Shown in pieces: positions 17,901-26,666 of a stretch of 64,000 bases of DNA. A program made the translations under genes and the position numbers. Within the stretch, counting starts at the first letter, position 1; the number at the start of each line of letters is the position of its first letter. This DNA is from an uncultured Veillonellaceae bacterium (GTDB taxonomy: Bacteria; Bacillota; Negativicutes; Veillonellales; Megasphaeraceae), in NCBI GenBank assembly GCA_900546795.1, contig UREG01000001.1:60600-124599 (forward strand), in the 5' to 3' direction. The notes beneath the pieces are model-generated. The model saw only the letters and a program-made list of their open reading frames with translations, was not told the DNA's origin and did no database searches.

Positions 17901-19488
17901 CATCTCTCCGCCGCCGCATCACGATATTTACTCTATCGAAGATCTGGCAGAGCTCATTTTTGATCTGAAAAACGTCAACCGCACCGCTGCAATCAGCGTC
18001 AAACTGGCAGCCGGAGCCGGCGTCGGCACCATTGCCGCCGGCGTAGCCAAAGCCAAAGCGGACAAAATTCTCATCAGCGGTTACGACGGCGGTACCGGCG
18101 CCGCGCCGCGAACCAGCATCAAAAACGCCGGCCTTCCCTGGGAACTGGGGATCGCCGAAACGCAGCAAACGCTGCTGCTCAATAAATTAAGAGACCGAGT
18201 ATCCCTGGAAGCGGACGGCAAACTGCTGACCGGCCGGGACGTAGCCGTCGCCGCGCTGCTCGGCGCAGAAGAATTCGGGTTCGGCACCGGTCCTTTGATC
18301 GCGCTGGGCTGTAAAATGCTCCGCGTCTGCAATCTCAATACCTGCCCGTTCGGCGTCTGCACCCAGGATAAAAAACTGCGGGAAAAATTCCCCGGCAAGC
18401 CGGAACACCTCATGCATTTCATGAAGTTTATCGCCCAAGATCTGCGGGAAATCATGGCTCGTCTCGGCTTCCGCACCCTGAACGAAATGATCGGCCGCAC
18501 CGATCGGCTCCGGCAGAAACAGGATATCCACAACTGGAAAGCGGAGACCGTCAGTCTCGATTCGCTTCTGTTCCGGCCGTATACCGATCCGGACGTAGGC
18601 TGCTTCCATCAAAAACAGCAGCGCCACGGCATTGAAAAAACGCTGGATGCAGGCAAACTCGTCCGCATGTGCGTTCCAGCCATTGAATGCCAAAAACCGG
18701 TCCGCGCCCGCCTGAAAATCACCAATACCCATCGGGTAACCGGCGCTCTTTTAGGCAGTGAAATCACAAAAAAATACGGCGCTCAGGGACTGCCGGAAGA
18801 TACGATCCGCCTCTCCTTTGTCGGTTCTGCCGGCCAAAGCTTCGGCGCGTTCATCCCCAAAGGATTGACCCTTTGCCTGGAAGGCGATTCCAACGACTAT
18901 GTGGGAAAAGGCCTATCCGGCGGAAAAATCATCGTCTATCCGCCTAAGAACGCGTCCTTTGCCGCCGATGAAAATATCATTATCGGCAACGTGGCATTCT
19001 TCGGCGCCACCAGCGGCGAAGCCTATATCAGCGGGGTCGCCGGGGAACGGTTTGCCGTCCGCAACAGCGGCATTACCGCGGTTACCGAAGGCGTAGGCGA
19101 CCACGGCTGCGAATACATGACCGGCGGTACCGTCGTCATCCTCGGCAAAACCGGGCGCAACTTTGCAGCCGGCATGTCCGGCGGCGTCGCCTATGTCCTC
19201 GACCTGCGGCCGGAATTGTGCAATACCGCCCTCGTCGATCTGGAACCGGTTGCCGATTCGCAGGAACAAAAACAGCTTAAACAGCTGATCACCCGCCACG
19301 AACACTATACGGGCAGTAAAAAAGCCGCCTCTTTGCTGGCAGAATGGAAGAAAAACAGCAAGCGCTTTACCAAAGTCATTCCAAAAGATTACCGGAAAAT
19401 GACGGCGCTCATTGCTGAAACCAAAGCCAATGGCGCCAGCCAGGAAGAAGCGGAAATGGCCGCCTTTGCCGCCACGCATCAAAACTGA
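14935..19488 (+). CDS. gltB: Glutamate synthase large subunit
   Basis: A 1,517-residue ferredoxin/NADPH-type glutamate synthase alpha chain, which makes two glutamates from glutamine and 2-oxoglutarate. The glutaminase domain starts at Cys23 (KDACGMGF), exposed after a short propeptide is removed. The FMN synthase barrel lies at about 795-1170, with the 3Fe-4S cysteines Cys1126, Cys1132 and Cys1137 (C-x5-C-x4-C). The glycine-rich beta-helix (about 1250-1440) ends the protein. The ribosome site is GGGGGAGGGG. A strong promoter precedes it and a terminator follows, so it is a single-gene unit. The small-subunit homologue gltD is 9 kb away on the other strand, not adjacent as usual. Confidence 0.97.
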   Translation: MKQYRDLPARQGLYDPSYEKDACGMGFVVNYKGVKSHDIIDQALTILEKLKHRGAEGADAKTGDGAGILVQLPHEFFCRECSVLGFSLPEPGEYGVGMIFAHRYDHFRQRQMAEFEKVVRMEGQTVLGWREVPIDESQIGEAAKSIRPRFLQVFIQKSPDILTQMDFERKLYVIRKQAEKIITPMSQEMGSDFYVASLSSRTIVYKGMLTAEQLRDFYLDLSDLDFVSALAMLHSRFSTNTFPSWARAHPNRYIVHNGEINTINGNINWINAREGKADSPYFPDMTKVFPVVDSTGSDSAMFDNSLEFLYMTGRSLPHAMMMMIPEPWEHNPQMSQEKRDFYKYHSFITEPWDGPAAMAFTDGTVIGGMLDRNGLRPSRYYVTKDDKVIMASEVGVVDEAPENIVYKGRLEPGKMLLIDTAQQRIISDDEIKHTIASEHPYSQWIKKHILHLEDLPKPLLDTKHIMSDLIQQQKAFGYTKEDIQQMIVPMVKTGKEPVGAMGADVPLAVLSDKPQLLYTYFKETFAQVTNPAIDGIREEIVTSASVMVGNAGNMMDPDEPDTAALFMPYPILTNEELDVIKTLKTPQLKTATLSMLYPVNSGTEGLESAIESMCIEAEKAIASGANILLLSDRGVNAKMCAIPALLATAALHSHLIRKNVRPDVGLILESAEPREVHHFCTLIGYGITAVNPYLALETIKDLHAKKLFGAMTCEDAQKNYILASVKGILKVMSKMGISTIRSYHGAQIFEALGIKQDLINQYFPNTPSRIEGIGIPEIAKETALRHVFAFDTDSDLEAGDFYRYSKTGEPHLFTPETIDLLQRACREGNYSIYKEYARKMNNAGLIRLRDLLTFVYPAGGSIPIEEVESVDDIVKRFRTGAMSYGALSKEAHECIAIAMNRIGGKSNCGEGGESAERFALLPNGDDPNDRIKQVSTARFGVTSEYLLHADELQIKCAQGAKPGEGGQLPGKKVYPEIARVRHSTPGVELISPPPHHDIYSIEDLAELIFDLKNVNRTAAISVKLAAGAGVGTIAAGVAKAKADKILISGYDGGTGAAPRTSIKNAGLPWELGIAETQQTLLLNKLRDRVSLEADGKLLTGRDVAVAALLGAEEFGFGTGPLIALGCKMLRVCNLNTCPFGVCTQDKKLREKFPGKPEHLMHFMKFIAQDLREIMARLGFRTLNEMIGRTDRLRQKQDIHNWKAETVSLDSLLFRPYTDPDVGCFHQKQQRHGIEKTLDAGKLVRMCVPAIECQKPVRARLKITNTHRVTGALLGSEITKKYGAQGLPEDTIRLSFVGSAGQSFGAFIPKGLTLCLEGDSNDYVGKGLSGGKIIVYPPKNASFAADENIIIGNVAFFGATSGEAYISGVAGERFAVRNSGITAVTEGVGDHGCEYMTGGTVVILGKTGRNFAAGMSGGVAYVLDLRPELCNTALVDLEPVADSQEQKQLKQLITRHEHYTGSKKAASLLAEWKKNSKRFTKVIPKDYRKMTALIAETKANGASQEEAEMAAFAATHQN

Positions 19489-19505
19489 CAGCATAGCGGT
19501 TAATT

Positions 19506-19534
19506 AAGGGAGCCTATACCAGGGCTCCCTTTTC
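19506..19534 (+). terminator. Terminator after gltB
   Basis: Stem AAGGGAGCC / GGCTCCCTT with a 8-bp loop and a TTTT tail, 17 bp past the gltB stop. Confidence 0.85.
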
Positions 19535-19718
19535 TGCATGCGCTTTTCTAGTCCGGTATCACTGCCTTGAATCTGTCCCTGCCGCTGGTTCGATCCGAGT
19601 CATAATGCACGATACCGCCGGGATTCGTCTCATAATAACTAGATAAAAGAAGGCAGAATCCTCCTGCGCCGTCTCGTTATCGCAGCCAAAACACTGTGAT
19701 AAATTCTCACTATTTATA

Positions 19719-19747
19719 TTGTATCTTCTCACCAGCCATAGTATAAT
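19719..19747 (+). promoter_or_regulatory. Putative promoter of the ferritin gene
   Basis: TTGTAT (19719-19724), a 17-bp spacer and TATAAT (19742-19747), 53 bp before the ATG. The rest of the 19,489-19,800 gap shows only the gltB terminator. Confidence 0.7.
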
Positions 19748-19800
19748 AAATATATAGCAGTGATTTAGACATACCTATATAAAATAAGGAGTGGTCAGAC

Positions 19801-20292
19801 ATGAAATTAAATGAAAAAGTATTGGCTGCATTAAACGAACAGGTAAAATTGGAACTCAATTCCGCATATGTATACTTGGGCATGAGCCTCGATATGGCAG
19901 ACGCTCATTTCAACGGCTACAGCACGTGGCTGCGCAAACAATATCAGGAAGAAATGGAACATGCGTACAAACTGATTTCCTATATCCAGGGACGTCAGGG
20001 CAAAGTAGAACTGGGCGCAATCGCCGCCTATAAAGGCGCATATACCTGCCCGCTGGAAACAGCCAAAGCCGTATTGGCTCATGAAGAAGCCGTAACCAGA
20101 AGCATTCATGCCCTCTATGAACTGGCAGATGATGAAGACGATTTGGCTACGCAGAACCTGATCCAGTGGTACATCACGGAACAGATCGAAGAAGAAAGCA
20201 CGGCACAGGACGTAATCGACCGCTTTGCTATGACAAACGGCAATATCGGCGGTATGATGATCATAGACAGCCAGCTTGGCGCTCGTCAGTAA
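19801..20292 (+). CDS. Ferritin
   Basis: A 163-residue non-haem ferritin of the FtnA type, a 24-subunit iron-storage cage. The four-helix bundle shows ferroxidase ligands Glu18 (VKLELNSAYVY), Glu51 and His54 (EEMEHAYKL), a helix-C glutamate in LAHEEAVTRSIHALYELA, and the ITEQIEEE segment with Gln and Glu. Length and termini are normal. It has its own promoter, an AAGGAG ribosome site and a terminator. Iron storage fits an organism rich in Fe-S and FeFe enzymes, and it limits Fenton chemistry next to the peroxidase genes at 24-26.6 kb. Confidence 0.95.
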   Translation: MKLNEKVLAALNEQVKLELNSAYVYLGMSLDMADAHFNGYSTWLRKQYQEEMEHAYKLISYIQGRQGKVELGAIAAYKGAYTCPLETAKAVLAHEEAVTRSIHALYELADDEDDLATQNLIQWYITEQIEEESTAQDVIDRFAMTNGNIGGMMIIDSQLGARQ

Positions 20293-20311
20293 TTTTTCCA
20301 TACGCAATATG

Positions 20312-20366
20312 AAACCGTCCCCGCAAAGGCCAGCCGGAATCCGGCAGCCTTGCGGGGGCGGTTTTT
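20312..20366 (+). terminator. Terminator after the ferritin gene
   Basis: Long hairpin: AAACCG.CCCCGCAA and GCCGGA arms pair with TCCGGC and TTGCGGGG.CGGTTTTT. It starts about 20 bp past the stop. Confidence 0.85.
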
Positions 20367-20533
20367 CTCTGTCCAAAAGCGGTCACATCTCCTCTCTATG
20401 AAATCGCTGCCACCGCAGGCGGCGTCCACTCTTCCTAAAAAGACGCTGCATCTTCTCTATCTAAATATTTTCCATTCAAAAAACAACGCAGCAAGTCCTG
20501 CCTGCCGCGCTGCTCCTTTCTATCTCAAACGAT

Positions 20534-21160
20534 TTATTTTCTCTGCCGCTTCTCCCAGTAATGAACGGCCATACCGGACACGATTGCCAGTACAAACAGC
20601 CCCGCCGTCCACCCTGCCGGCAAGGACTGCGACACCACCGCTTCCCCGCCTGCTGCGCACAAAACTACATACGGCAGTTTTCCCGCCGCATTTGCCAATA
20701 CATACTCCCTGGTATGCATGCGGCTCACCGCTGCCCACAGCGTAACGGCCAGTTTCGGCGAAAACGGAAGCATCCGCGCCGTAAGAACCGCTGCTGCCGT
20801 GCCGCAGGCATCTACCTTCGTATCCCACCCTTTCTGACACAACAGCCGCCGCGCCCGTTCTTGAAATAAAAAACGAAAGCAGAAAAATCCTGCCGTACAC
20901 CCCGCCGTTTCCGCACTCCACATCCACAGCACCGCTTCCGGCAAAGGAAGCACCATACCGCTTACCGCCAGCGGCACTAACGAAGGCAGACTGGCCGCGT
21001 TCAGACAAAAGACCAGCAAAAATAAGGCAAGTCCCGTATAAGGAAACGATCGGGCATATGCCAGCAGCTCTGCAGCGCTTCCCACGCCGCCATACCCATA
21101 TCCGTAAACGGCTGCTCCCACGCCTGCCGCCAGGGCCGCCGCCATTCCAATCCGCTTCAT
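20534..21160 (-). CDS. VTT-domain (TVP38/DedA-like) membrane protein
   Basis: A 208-residue membrane protein with a hydrophobic N-terminus (about 5-24) and further segments near 43-62, 66-90, 138-165 and 180-200. The part LTARMLPFSPKLAVTLWAAV followed by ANAAGKLPYVVL matches the conserved re-entrant region of the VTT/TVP38 family (R-x-P-x-x-P ... G-x-x-P). Family members are lipid scramblase-like or flippase-like in bacteria; here no substrate is indicated. GGAGGG precedes the ATG. A longer overlapping frame at 20,520-21,254 is low in complexity and is rejected. Confidence 0.75.
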   Translation of the reverse strand: MKRIGMAAALAAGVGAAVYGYGYGGVGSAAELLAYARSFPYTGLALFLLVFCLNAASLPSLVPLAVSGMVLPLPEAVLWMWSAETAGCTAGFFCFRFLFQERARRLLCQKGWDTKVDACGTAAAVLTARMLPFSPKLAVTLWAAVSRMHTREYVLANAAGKLPYVVLCAAGGEAVVSQSLPAGWTAGLFVLAIVSGMAVHYWEKRQRK

Positions 21161-21275
21161 CTTCGCTTCCCTCCTGCGCTTTTTTCCTCATTGTACCATA
21201 GCCTGCGCCGCGCGGCACAGCGCGCCCCATTTCTCTTGCTCCCTCTTCCCTCATCTACCGCTGATTTTACGAAAA

Positions 21276-21346
21276 GTCAAACCTTTTACACAAAAGTCAA
21301 ATTTCTCTTTTCGTTGTATTGACTTTTTGACTTTTATGGTTATAAT
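21276..21346 (+). promoter_or_regulatory. clpB promoter with four GTCAAA-type half-sites
   Basis: TTGACT (21319-21324), a 16-bp spacer and TATAAT (21341-21346) form the promoter. AAAAGTCAAA occurs twice as direct repeats, with GTC at 21276 and 21296, exactly 20 bp apart. TTTGAC occurs twice in the opposite sense, at 21319-21323 (overlapping the -35) and 21327-21331. GTCAAA is the core of the CtsR heptad, but CtsR boxes normally sit about 10 bp apart. Confidence 0.6.
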
Positions 21347-21396
21347 GATACTAGAAGATCATTTTACCCGCTATGGATACCAAAGGAGGTCACACT

Positions 21397-23973
21397 ATGG
21401 ACACTGAAAAATATACAGAAAAAGCGCTGGAAGCCCTGCAATTTGCACAGCAGACCGCCGCGCTTCGCTATCATCAGGAAATTACGTCGTTTCATCTTTT
21501 GGCGGCGCTGACAAAAGAACCGGAAGGTATTCTTGCCGCCATATTTGAAGCCTGCCATACGGATCTGCCCATGCTCAAAGCACGGACGGAACAGGAATTA
21601 AACAAAATCCCCGCGGTCAAAGGCGGCAGCGACCGGCTCGGCATGAGTACGGAATTGATCCGCGTCATGGGACGGGCGCAGCAGTTGGCCGAAAGCATGA
21701 ATGACGACTATATCAGCACGGAACACCTGCTTCTGGCTCTTGTCCAGGACGGCAGCAACGCGGTGCAAGCCTTGTGCCGCCAGTTTGGATTGGACGCTAA
21801 TTCGGTAAAAACCGCGCTCCAGGCCAACCGCACGCAAAACGTCAATTCCAGCAATCCGGAAAGCAATTTTAAAGCCTTGGAAAAATACGGCCGTGACTTA
21901 ACCGCCGCCGCCAAAAAAGGGAAACTCGATCCTGTAATCGGCCGCGACGAAGAAATCCGCCGCACCATTGAAATCCTTTCCCGCCGGACCAAAAACAATC
22001 CGGTCCTCATCGGGGAGCCGGGTGTCGGCAAAACGGCTATCGTAGAAGGGCTGGCCCGCCGCATCATTGCCGGCGATGTTCCGGAATCTCTGAAAAATAA
22101 AACCCTCTATTCCCTCGACATGGGAGCGCTCATCGCCGGCGCTAAATTCCGCGGCGAATTTGAAGAACGGCTCAAAGCCGTATTAAACGAAATCGTAAAA
22201 TCCGACGGCCAAGTCCTTCTCTTTATCGATGAAATCCATACCGTCGTCGGCGCCGGCGCTTCCGAAGGCTCCATGGATGCCGGCAACCTGCTCAAACCGA
22301 TGCTGGCCCGCGGGGAACTGCGCTGCATCGGTGCAACAACGCTCAATGAATACCAGAAATACATTGAAAAAGACGCTGCTCTGGAACGGCGGTTCCAGCC
22401 GGTCATGGTCGGCGAACCAAGCGTTGAAGATACCATTTCCATTCTCCGCGGCTTAAAAGAACGGTATGAAGTCCATCACGGCGTACGAATCCGCGACAAC
22501 GCCCTGGTAGCTGCCGCCGTCCTTTCCGATCGGTATATTTCCGACCGCTTCCTGCCGGACAAAGCCATCGACTTAGTCGATGAAGCGGCCGCCAAACTGC
22601 GGACCGAAATCGAATCCATGCCGGCTCCGCTCGATGAAGTCAAGCGGCGGATCATGCAGCTGCAGATTGAAGAACAGGCGATCAGCAAAGAAACAGATGC
22701 CGCATCGCAGGAAAAACTGAAAAAAATCCAAGCCGATCAGGCAGAACTCAAGGAAAAAGAAGCGGAACTTCTGGCAAAATGGGAATCGGAAAAACAAGCC
22801 ATTCTCCGTACCCGCTCCATCAAGCAAGAAATGGACGCTCTTAAAGTAGAAATGGAAAAAGCGGAACGCTCCTATGATTTGAACCGCTTATCCGAATTGA
22901 AATACGGCCGCCTGCCGGCTCTGCAAAAAGAACTGGCCGATCAGGAACAGGCGCTGTCCGCCAACCAGGACAACCAGCTTTTAAAAGAAGAAGTCGGCGA
23001 AGAAGATATCGCGTCTGTCGTCAGCCGCTGGACCGGTATCCCCGTTACCAAAATGATGACCGGCGAACGGGAAAAGCTGCTTCATCTGGAAGACGAACTC
23101 CATAAACGCGTCGTTGGCCAGGACAAAGCCGTTCAGGTCGTCAGCGACGCCATTATCCGGGCCCGCGCCGGCATCAAAGATCCTAACCGGCCGATCGGTT
23201 CCTTCATCTTCCTTGGCCCTACGGGCGTAGGGAAAACGGAATTGGCAAAAGCGCTGGCAGACGCGCTCTTTGACGACGAACGCAATATCGTCCGCATCGA
23301 CATGAGCGAATACATGGAAAAACATACCGTATCCCGCCTGATCGGAGCGCCTCCGGGCTATGTGGGCTACGATGAAGGCGGCCAGCTGACCGAAGCGATC
23401 CGCCGCCGTCCGTACAGCGTAGTGCTGCTCGATGAAATCGAAAAAGCGCACCCGGACATCTTCAATATTCTTCTGCAAATCCTCGACGATGGCCGTCTGA
23501 CCGACGGCAAAGGCCGGGTGGTAAACTTCAAAAATACCATCATCATCATGACTTCCAACCTGGGTTCTCATGATATCCTGGAAGAATCGGACTTCTCCAA
23601 AGCAGAAGAAAAAGTACACACTCTCTTAAAATCCTACTTCCGTCCGGAATTCCTCAACCGGATCGACGATATCGTCGTATTCAAAGCCTTGGAAAAAGAA
23701 CAGGTCCAGAACATTGCCCGAATTCTCCTCACCTCTCTTGGCAAACGTCTGGAAAAACAAATCAATATCTCTCTCCAATTTGATCCAGCCGTCCTCACCG
23801 CTTTGGCAGATCAGGGCTATGAACCGCAGTTCGGCGCTCGTCCTCTCCGCCGCCTGATCACCCATACGATTGAAACGGAACTTTCCAAAGAAATCATCAA
23901 AGGAAGCGCAGCCGAAGGCGATACACTCCTTCTCGGCTGGGACGGCGCCCACTTTACCTTTACAAAAAAATAA
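21397..23973 (+). CDS. clpB: ATP-dependent disaggregase ClpB
   Basis: An 858-residue ClpB, the hexameric Hsp100 that pulls proteins out of aggregates together with DnaK. Domains in order: Clp N-domain repeats (about 5-140), first AAA+ module (Walker A GEPGVGKT near 206), the ClpB-specific coiled-coil M-domain (about 405-520), second AAA+ module (GPTGVGKT near 607) and the C-terminal small domain. The ATG at 21397 has a perfect AAAGGAGGT; the upstream in-frame ATG at 21373 would overlap that site. The promoter carries a likely heat-shock operator. A terminator ends this single-gene unit. Confidence 0.97.
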   Translation: MDTEKYTEKALEALQFAQQTAALRYHQEITSFHLLAALTKEPEGILAAIFEACHTDLPMLKARTEQELNKIPAVKGGSDRLGMSTELIRVMGRAQQLAESMNDDYISTEHLLLALVQDGSNAVQALCRQFGLDANSVKTALQANRTQNVNSSNPESNFKALEKYGRDLTAAAKKGKLDPVIGRDEEIRRTIEILSRRTKNNPVLIGEPGVGKTAIVEGLARRIIAGDVPESLKNKTLYSLDMGALIAGAKFRGEFEERLKAVLNEIVKSDGQVLLFIDEIHTVVGAGASEGSMDAGNLLKPMLARGELRCIGATTLNEYQKYIEKDAALERRFQPVMVGEPSVEDTISILRGLKERYEVHHGVRIRDNALVAAAVLSDRYISDRFLPDKAIDLVDEAAAKLRTEIESMPAPLDEVKRRIMQLQIEEQAISKETDAASQEKLKKIQADQAELKEKEAELLAKWESEKQAILRTRSIKQEMDALKVEMEKAERSYDLNRLSELKYGRLPALQKELADQEQALSANQDNQLLKEEVGEEDIASVVSRWTGIPVTKMMTGEREKLLHLEDELHKRVVGQDKAVQVVSDAIIRARAGIKDPNRPIGSFIFLGPTGVGKTELAKALADALFDDERNIVRIDMSEYMEKHTVSRLIGAPPGYVGYDEGGQLTEAIRRRPYSVVLLDEIEKAHPDIFNILLQILDDGRLTDGKGRVVNFKNTIIIMTSNLGSHDILEESDFSKAEEKVHTLLKSYFRPEFLNRIDDIVVFKALEKEQVQNIARILLTSLGKRLEKQINISLQFDPAVLTALADQGYEPQFGARPLRRLITHTIETELSKEIIKGSAAEGDTLLLGWDGAHFTFTKK

Positions 23974-24006
23974 CCTCTTCCTCTTTCCCCCTTTTGAGGA
24001 ACTGCG

Positions 24007-24036
24007 AAACAGGGCGCTGTATCAGCGCCCTGTTTT
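24007..24036 (+). terminator. Terminator after clpB
   Basis: Stem AAACAGGGCGCT / AGCGCCCTGTTT with a 5-base loop and T run, 34 bp past the stop. Confidence 0.85.
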
Positions 24037-24259
24037 CTATGCCCGAATATCGCTTCACACCGTTACGCTGCATAGCACGGCACACTCGTACTATTTAATT
24101 TTCCAAACCTATTGCAAAGCAGTCTATCGAATCTCTGCGCCGCCAGCGCCTGCCGTATCCTTTTCTCTGCGCCCGATTTCCTCATGTCCAGCCGGAAAAC
24201 CGCACGCACGCCGCCAAAGCGGTACATCGTTTGCTCCCATTCTTCCTCTATACGAAAAC
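24037..24259. other. Convergent intergenic region, no gene seen
   Basis: Space between the clpB terminator and the hairpin that follows the reductase gene. A 74-codon minus-strand frame here starts inside that hairpin, has no ribosome site and resembles no known protein. Confidence 0.55.
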
Positions 24260-24285
24260 GAGCCATGACCAACCGGTCATGGCTC
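24255..24285 (-). terminator. Likely terminator of the ahpC-reductase operon
   Basis: Perfect 11-bp inverted repeat GAGCCATGACC (24260-24270) and its complement (24275-24285); on the minus strand GTTTTC follows. It is about 50 bp past the reductase stop. The T run is short. Confidence 0.5.
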
Positions 24286-24294
24286 ATTCTATGT

Positions 24295-24338
24295 TGAGAG
24301 TTTTATAAGAGATGAGAGTTTTTTGAGATGAGAGTTTT
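24295..24338. repeat. Three copies of TGAGAGTTTT
   Basis: The decamer occurs at 24295, 24313 and 24329, with 18- and 16-bp steps; the last runs into the reductase stop codon. No function is apparent. Confidence 0.7.
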
Positions 24339-25992
24339 ACTTTGCTAATTCGTCTTTGAGGAGAGATAACAAACCAGCAATATTTTTCTTGCCAAAGTGA
24401 AGCTTGCCGCCATTAATCTGCATGCACGGCACGCTCATAATATTTAGTTTTTCTTTTATTTCCGGATAGTACGAGATATCATACACATCGGTTTCTATCC
24501 AGGAGCTGGCAGACGCTAACCGCTGTGCTGCCATTACCAGATCCGGACACATTGTGCAGGACAAGGAGATGTAGATCTGTATCCGCACCGGCTGATGCAC
24601 CGCTTCAATAGCGGCCGCCGCATCTTCGTCCAGCGCCTGTCCCGGCCCGGCTGCATTATATAAAGCGATAGCAAAGGAGTTAAATTCATGCCCGCCCGGC
24701 ACGCCGTGGAACCGCAGTCCCAAATCCCGTCCGCCTTGATCGCAGATAGCCAGAACATTTCGTTCTTCGTCCCGCACTGCCGCTACGGCTTCTACGGTAA
24801 TTTTTTCCGACATTGCCGCCAGTTCCTCCGCCATTCGGCGGTTTTCCCGGCCGGCTTTGCCGCCGTCTTCATATACCCGCAGCACCAAGGGCCGCTCCAT
24901 ACGCTGAAATACAGGAGCCAGCGCCTGCCGAACCGACGCGTCTAAAAACGCCCCGCCGGCCGCTTCTGCCGCGGTATCCATTTCGGAAGAAACGGCTTCC
25001 GGTTCCGCGGTCCGCGTTTCCGGTACGGCTAATTTTTCCCGTTTCAGCCCCAGTGTCCGGTACTGCCCGGCCAGATATTTTTCCATATCCGTCGCCGCCA
25101 CCGCACCGTCCGCTACGGCTGTTACTACCTGCCGCAATTCTTTTACACAAATATCTCCGGCTGCGTATATTCCCGGCACATTCGTGCGCTGCTGCCGATC
25201 CGTCACGATATATCCCGCTTCGCTGAGCGTGACTTTGCCTTTGGCCAGACGGTTTTCCGGCTCGTATCCAGCGAATACAAAGAGACCAAAAAACTCGCCG
25301 TCGGCTGCCGTCACGGTTCGCTCTTCGCCGGTCAGTGTATCGCGCATGCGAATCGACTGCACCGCGCCGCTGCCGCTGACTTCCAGCACTTCCGTATGGA
25401 ACGATACGGTAATATCCGGGTGTTCCAATACTTCATCTACGACAGGTCCCGTACAGCGGAATTCACCTGACCGAACGAGCATGTGCACCTTCCGTCCATA
25501 CCGCGTCAGGAACAAGCTTTCTTCCACTGCGGCAAACCCGCCGCCGATAACATAAATATCCTTGCCGGTAAAAAATTCGCCGTCGCAGGTCGCACAATAC
25601 GCCACGCCTTGTCCGCGAAACTCTTCTTCCCCGGCAAACCCGGCTTTTCGGGGATTTGCGCCCGTCGCCAATATTACGCCCAGCGCTTCGATATCCCCTT
25701 TGTTCGTATGGACGACTTTAATATCCCCGTCCATATCGACGGATTCGACCTGACACATCTGAAATACCGCGCCAAACCGTTCCGCCTGACGCCGCATCGT
25801 CTGGGTCAGCGCGCTGCCGCTCGACTGGTATACGCCCGGATAATTGACTACCTCTGCTGTGATCGTAATCTGACCGCCGAGATCCGCCTTCTCCAATACC
25901 AATACAGAAAACCGCGCCCTCGCCAGATACAGCGCGGCAGAAAGCCCAGCGGGCCCTCCGCCGACGATGACAGCGTCATATCGCTGTTTCAT
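24337..25992 (-). CDS. AhpF-like disulfide reductase with swapped domain order
   Basis: A 551-residue flavoprotein. Residues 1-315 are a thioredoxin-reductase module: FAD site GGGPAGLSAA (11-20), redox pair Cys133/Cys136 (CATC), NADPH-site GGGFAAVEE and a second FAD motif YAAGDI. After a linker (about 320-350) comes a tandem thioredoxin-fold region that matches the N-terminal domain of AhpF: VPGGHEFNSFAIAL (about 431) and SLSCTMCPDLV with Cys479/Cys482, then cis-Pro522. In AhpF this region precedes the reductase module; here it follows. It lies 14 bp after ahpC, so I infer that it reduces that peroxiredoxin. Confidence 0.88.
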   Translation of the reverse strand: MKQRYDAVIVGGGPAGLSAALYLARARFSVLVLEKADLGGQITITAEVVNYPGVYQSSGSALTQTMRRQAERFGAVFQMCQVESVDMDGDIKVVHTNKGDIEALGVILATGANPRKAGFAGEEEFRGQGVAYCATCDGEFFTGKDIYVIGGGFAAVEESLFLTRYGRKVHMLVRSGEFRCTGPVVDEVLEHPDITVSFHTEVLEVSGSGAVQSIRMRDTLTGEERTVTAADGEFFGLFVFAGYEPENRLAKGKVTLSEAGYIVTDRQQRTNVPGIYAAGDICVKELRQVVTAVADGAVAATDMEKYLAGQYRTLGLKREKLAVPETRTAEPEAVSSEMDTAAEAAGGAFLDASVRQALAPVFQRMERPLVLRVYEDGGKAGRENRRMAEELAAMSEKITVEAVAAVRDEERNVLAICDQGGRDLGLRFHGVPGGHEFNSFAIALYNAAGPGQALDEDAAAAIEAVHQPVRIQIYISLSCTMCPDLVMAAQRLASASSWIETDVYDISYYPEIKEKLNIMSVPCMQINGGKLHFGKKNIAGLLSLLKDELAK

Positions 25993-26006
25993 ATCCGAGT
26001 CCTTTC

Positions 26007-26570
26007 TTATAACAGGCCTACCAGATCAATGCTCGGTTTGAGCGTTTCGCTGCCTGGTTTCCATTTTGCCGGGCAAACCTGATCGCCATGTTCTGCAACG
26101 AACTGCGCTGCCTGTACTTTCCGCAGCAATTCGTCGGCGTCACGGCCCACATTGTCGGCAATGACTTCATAAGAAACAATTTTGCCTTCCGGATTGATGA
26201 CAAACGTACCGCGTTCTGCCATACCTTCTTCTTCGATCATGACGTCAAACGCTCTTGCCAAAGCGCCTGTCGGATCTGCCAGCATCGGATATTCCAGCGC
26301 TTTGATCCGTTCAGAGTGATCATGCCATGCTTTGTGCACGAAATGGCTGTCGCAGGAAACGGAATAGATTTCACAGCCGATCTTTTTGAACTCTTCATAT
26401 TTGTTCTGCAGATCTTCCAATTCCGTCGGGCAAACAAACGTAAAGTCTGCCGGATAGAAGAAAAATACATTCCATTTTCCAGCCAGGTCCGCCTGGGTTA
26501 CTTCCTTAAATTCCCCGCCGGCGTACGCCATTACTTTAAAATCTTCAACTTTTTTGCCAATTAAAGACAT
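26007..26570 (-). CDS. ahpC: Typical 2-Cys peroxiredoxin (alkyl hydroperoxide reductase subunit C)
   Basis: A 187-residue AhpC/Prx1-type peroxidase that reduces H2O2 and organic peroxides. The peroxidatic Cys47 lies in FYPADFTFVCPTEL and the resolving Cys166 in HGDQVCPAKW. The GTFVINPEGKI segment and the C-terminal extension are normal for the family. The ATG at 26570 has GAAAGGAG. It is the first gene of a two-gene operon with the disulfide reductase and has a clear promoter. It is probably part of the defence against oxygen exposure in an anaerobe. Confidence 0.96.
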   Translation of the reverse strand: MSLIGKKVEDFKVMAYAGGEFKEVTQADLAGKWNVFFFYPADFTFVCPTELEDLQNKYEEFKKIGCEIYSVSCDSHFVHKAWHDHSERIKALEYPMLADPTGALARAFDVMIEEEGMAERGTFVINPEGKIVSYEVIADNVGRDADELLRKVQAAQFVAEHGDQVCPAKWKPGSETLKPSIDLVGLL

Positions 26571-26636
26571 GTATATCGTCTCCTTTCAAATGTAACTGTT
26601 AATTAATAGTTGTTTTCATTTCAAATCTGTGATTAC

Positions 26637-26666
26637 ATTATACTCATTCTTAATAAGAGCTGTCAA
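26637..26666 (-). promoter_or_regulatory. Promoter of ahpC
   Basis: On the minus strand, a perfect TTGACA (26666-26661), an 18-bp spacer and a perfect TATAAT (26642-26637), about 67 bp upstream of the ATG. I could not read a convincing PerR box around it. Confidence 0.75.

Noticed and set aside
15385..18168. Long minus-strand frames inside gltB
   Set aside because: GltB is intact and unmistakable; these frames follow from its GC-rich third positions.
20520..21254. 244-codon frame overlapping the VTT-domain gene
   Set aside because: It is shifted against the VTT frame, which has the family motif, membrane segments and a GGAGGG site; this one is Gly/Arg/Ala-rich with no motif.
24063..24287. 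74-codon minus-strand frame between clpB and the reductase gene
   Set aside because: It begins in the hairpin taken as a terminator and lacks a ribosome site and any similarity I know.
26590..26666. PerR box upstream of ahpC
   Set aside because: AT-rich half-sites are present, but no 15-bp TTATAAT-N-ATTATAA-like palindrome could be read with few mismatches.
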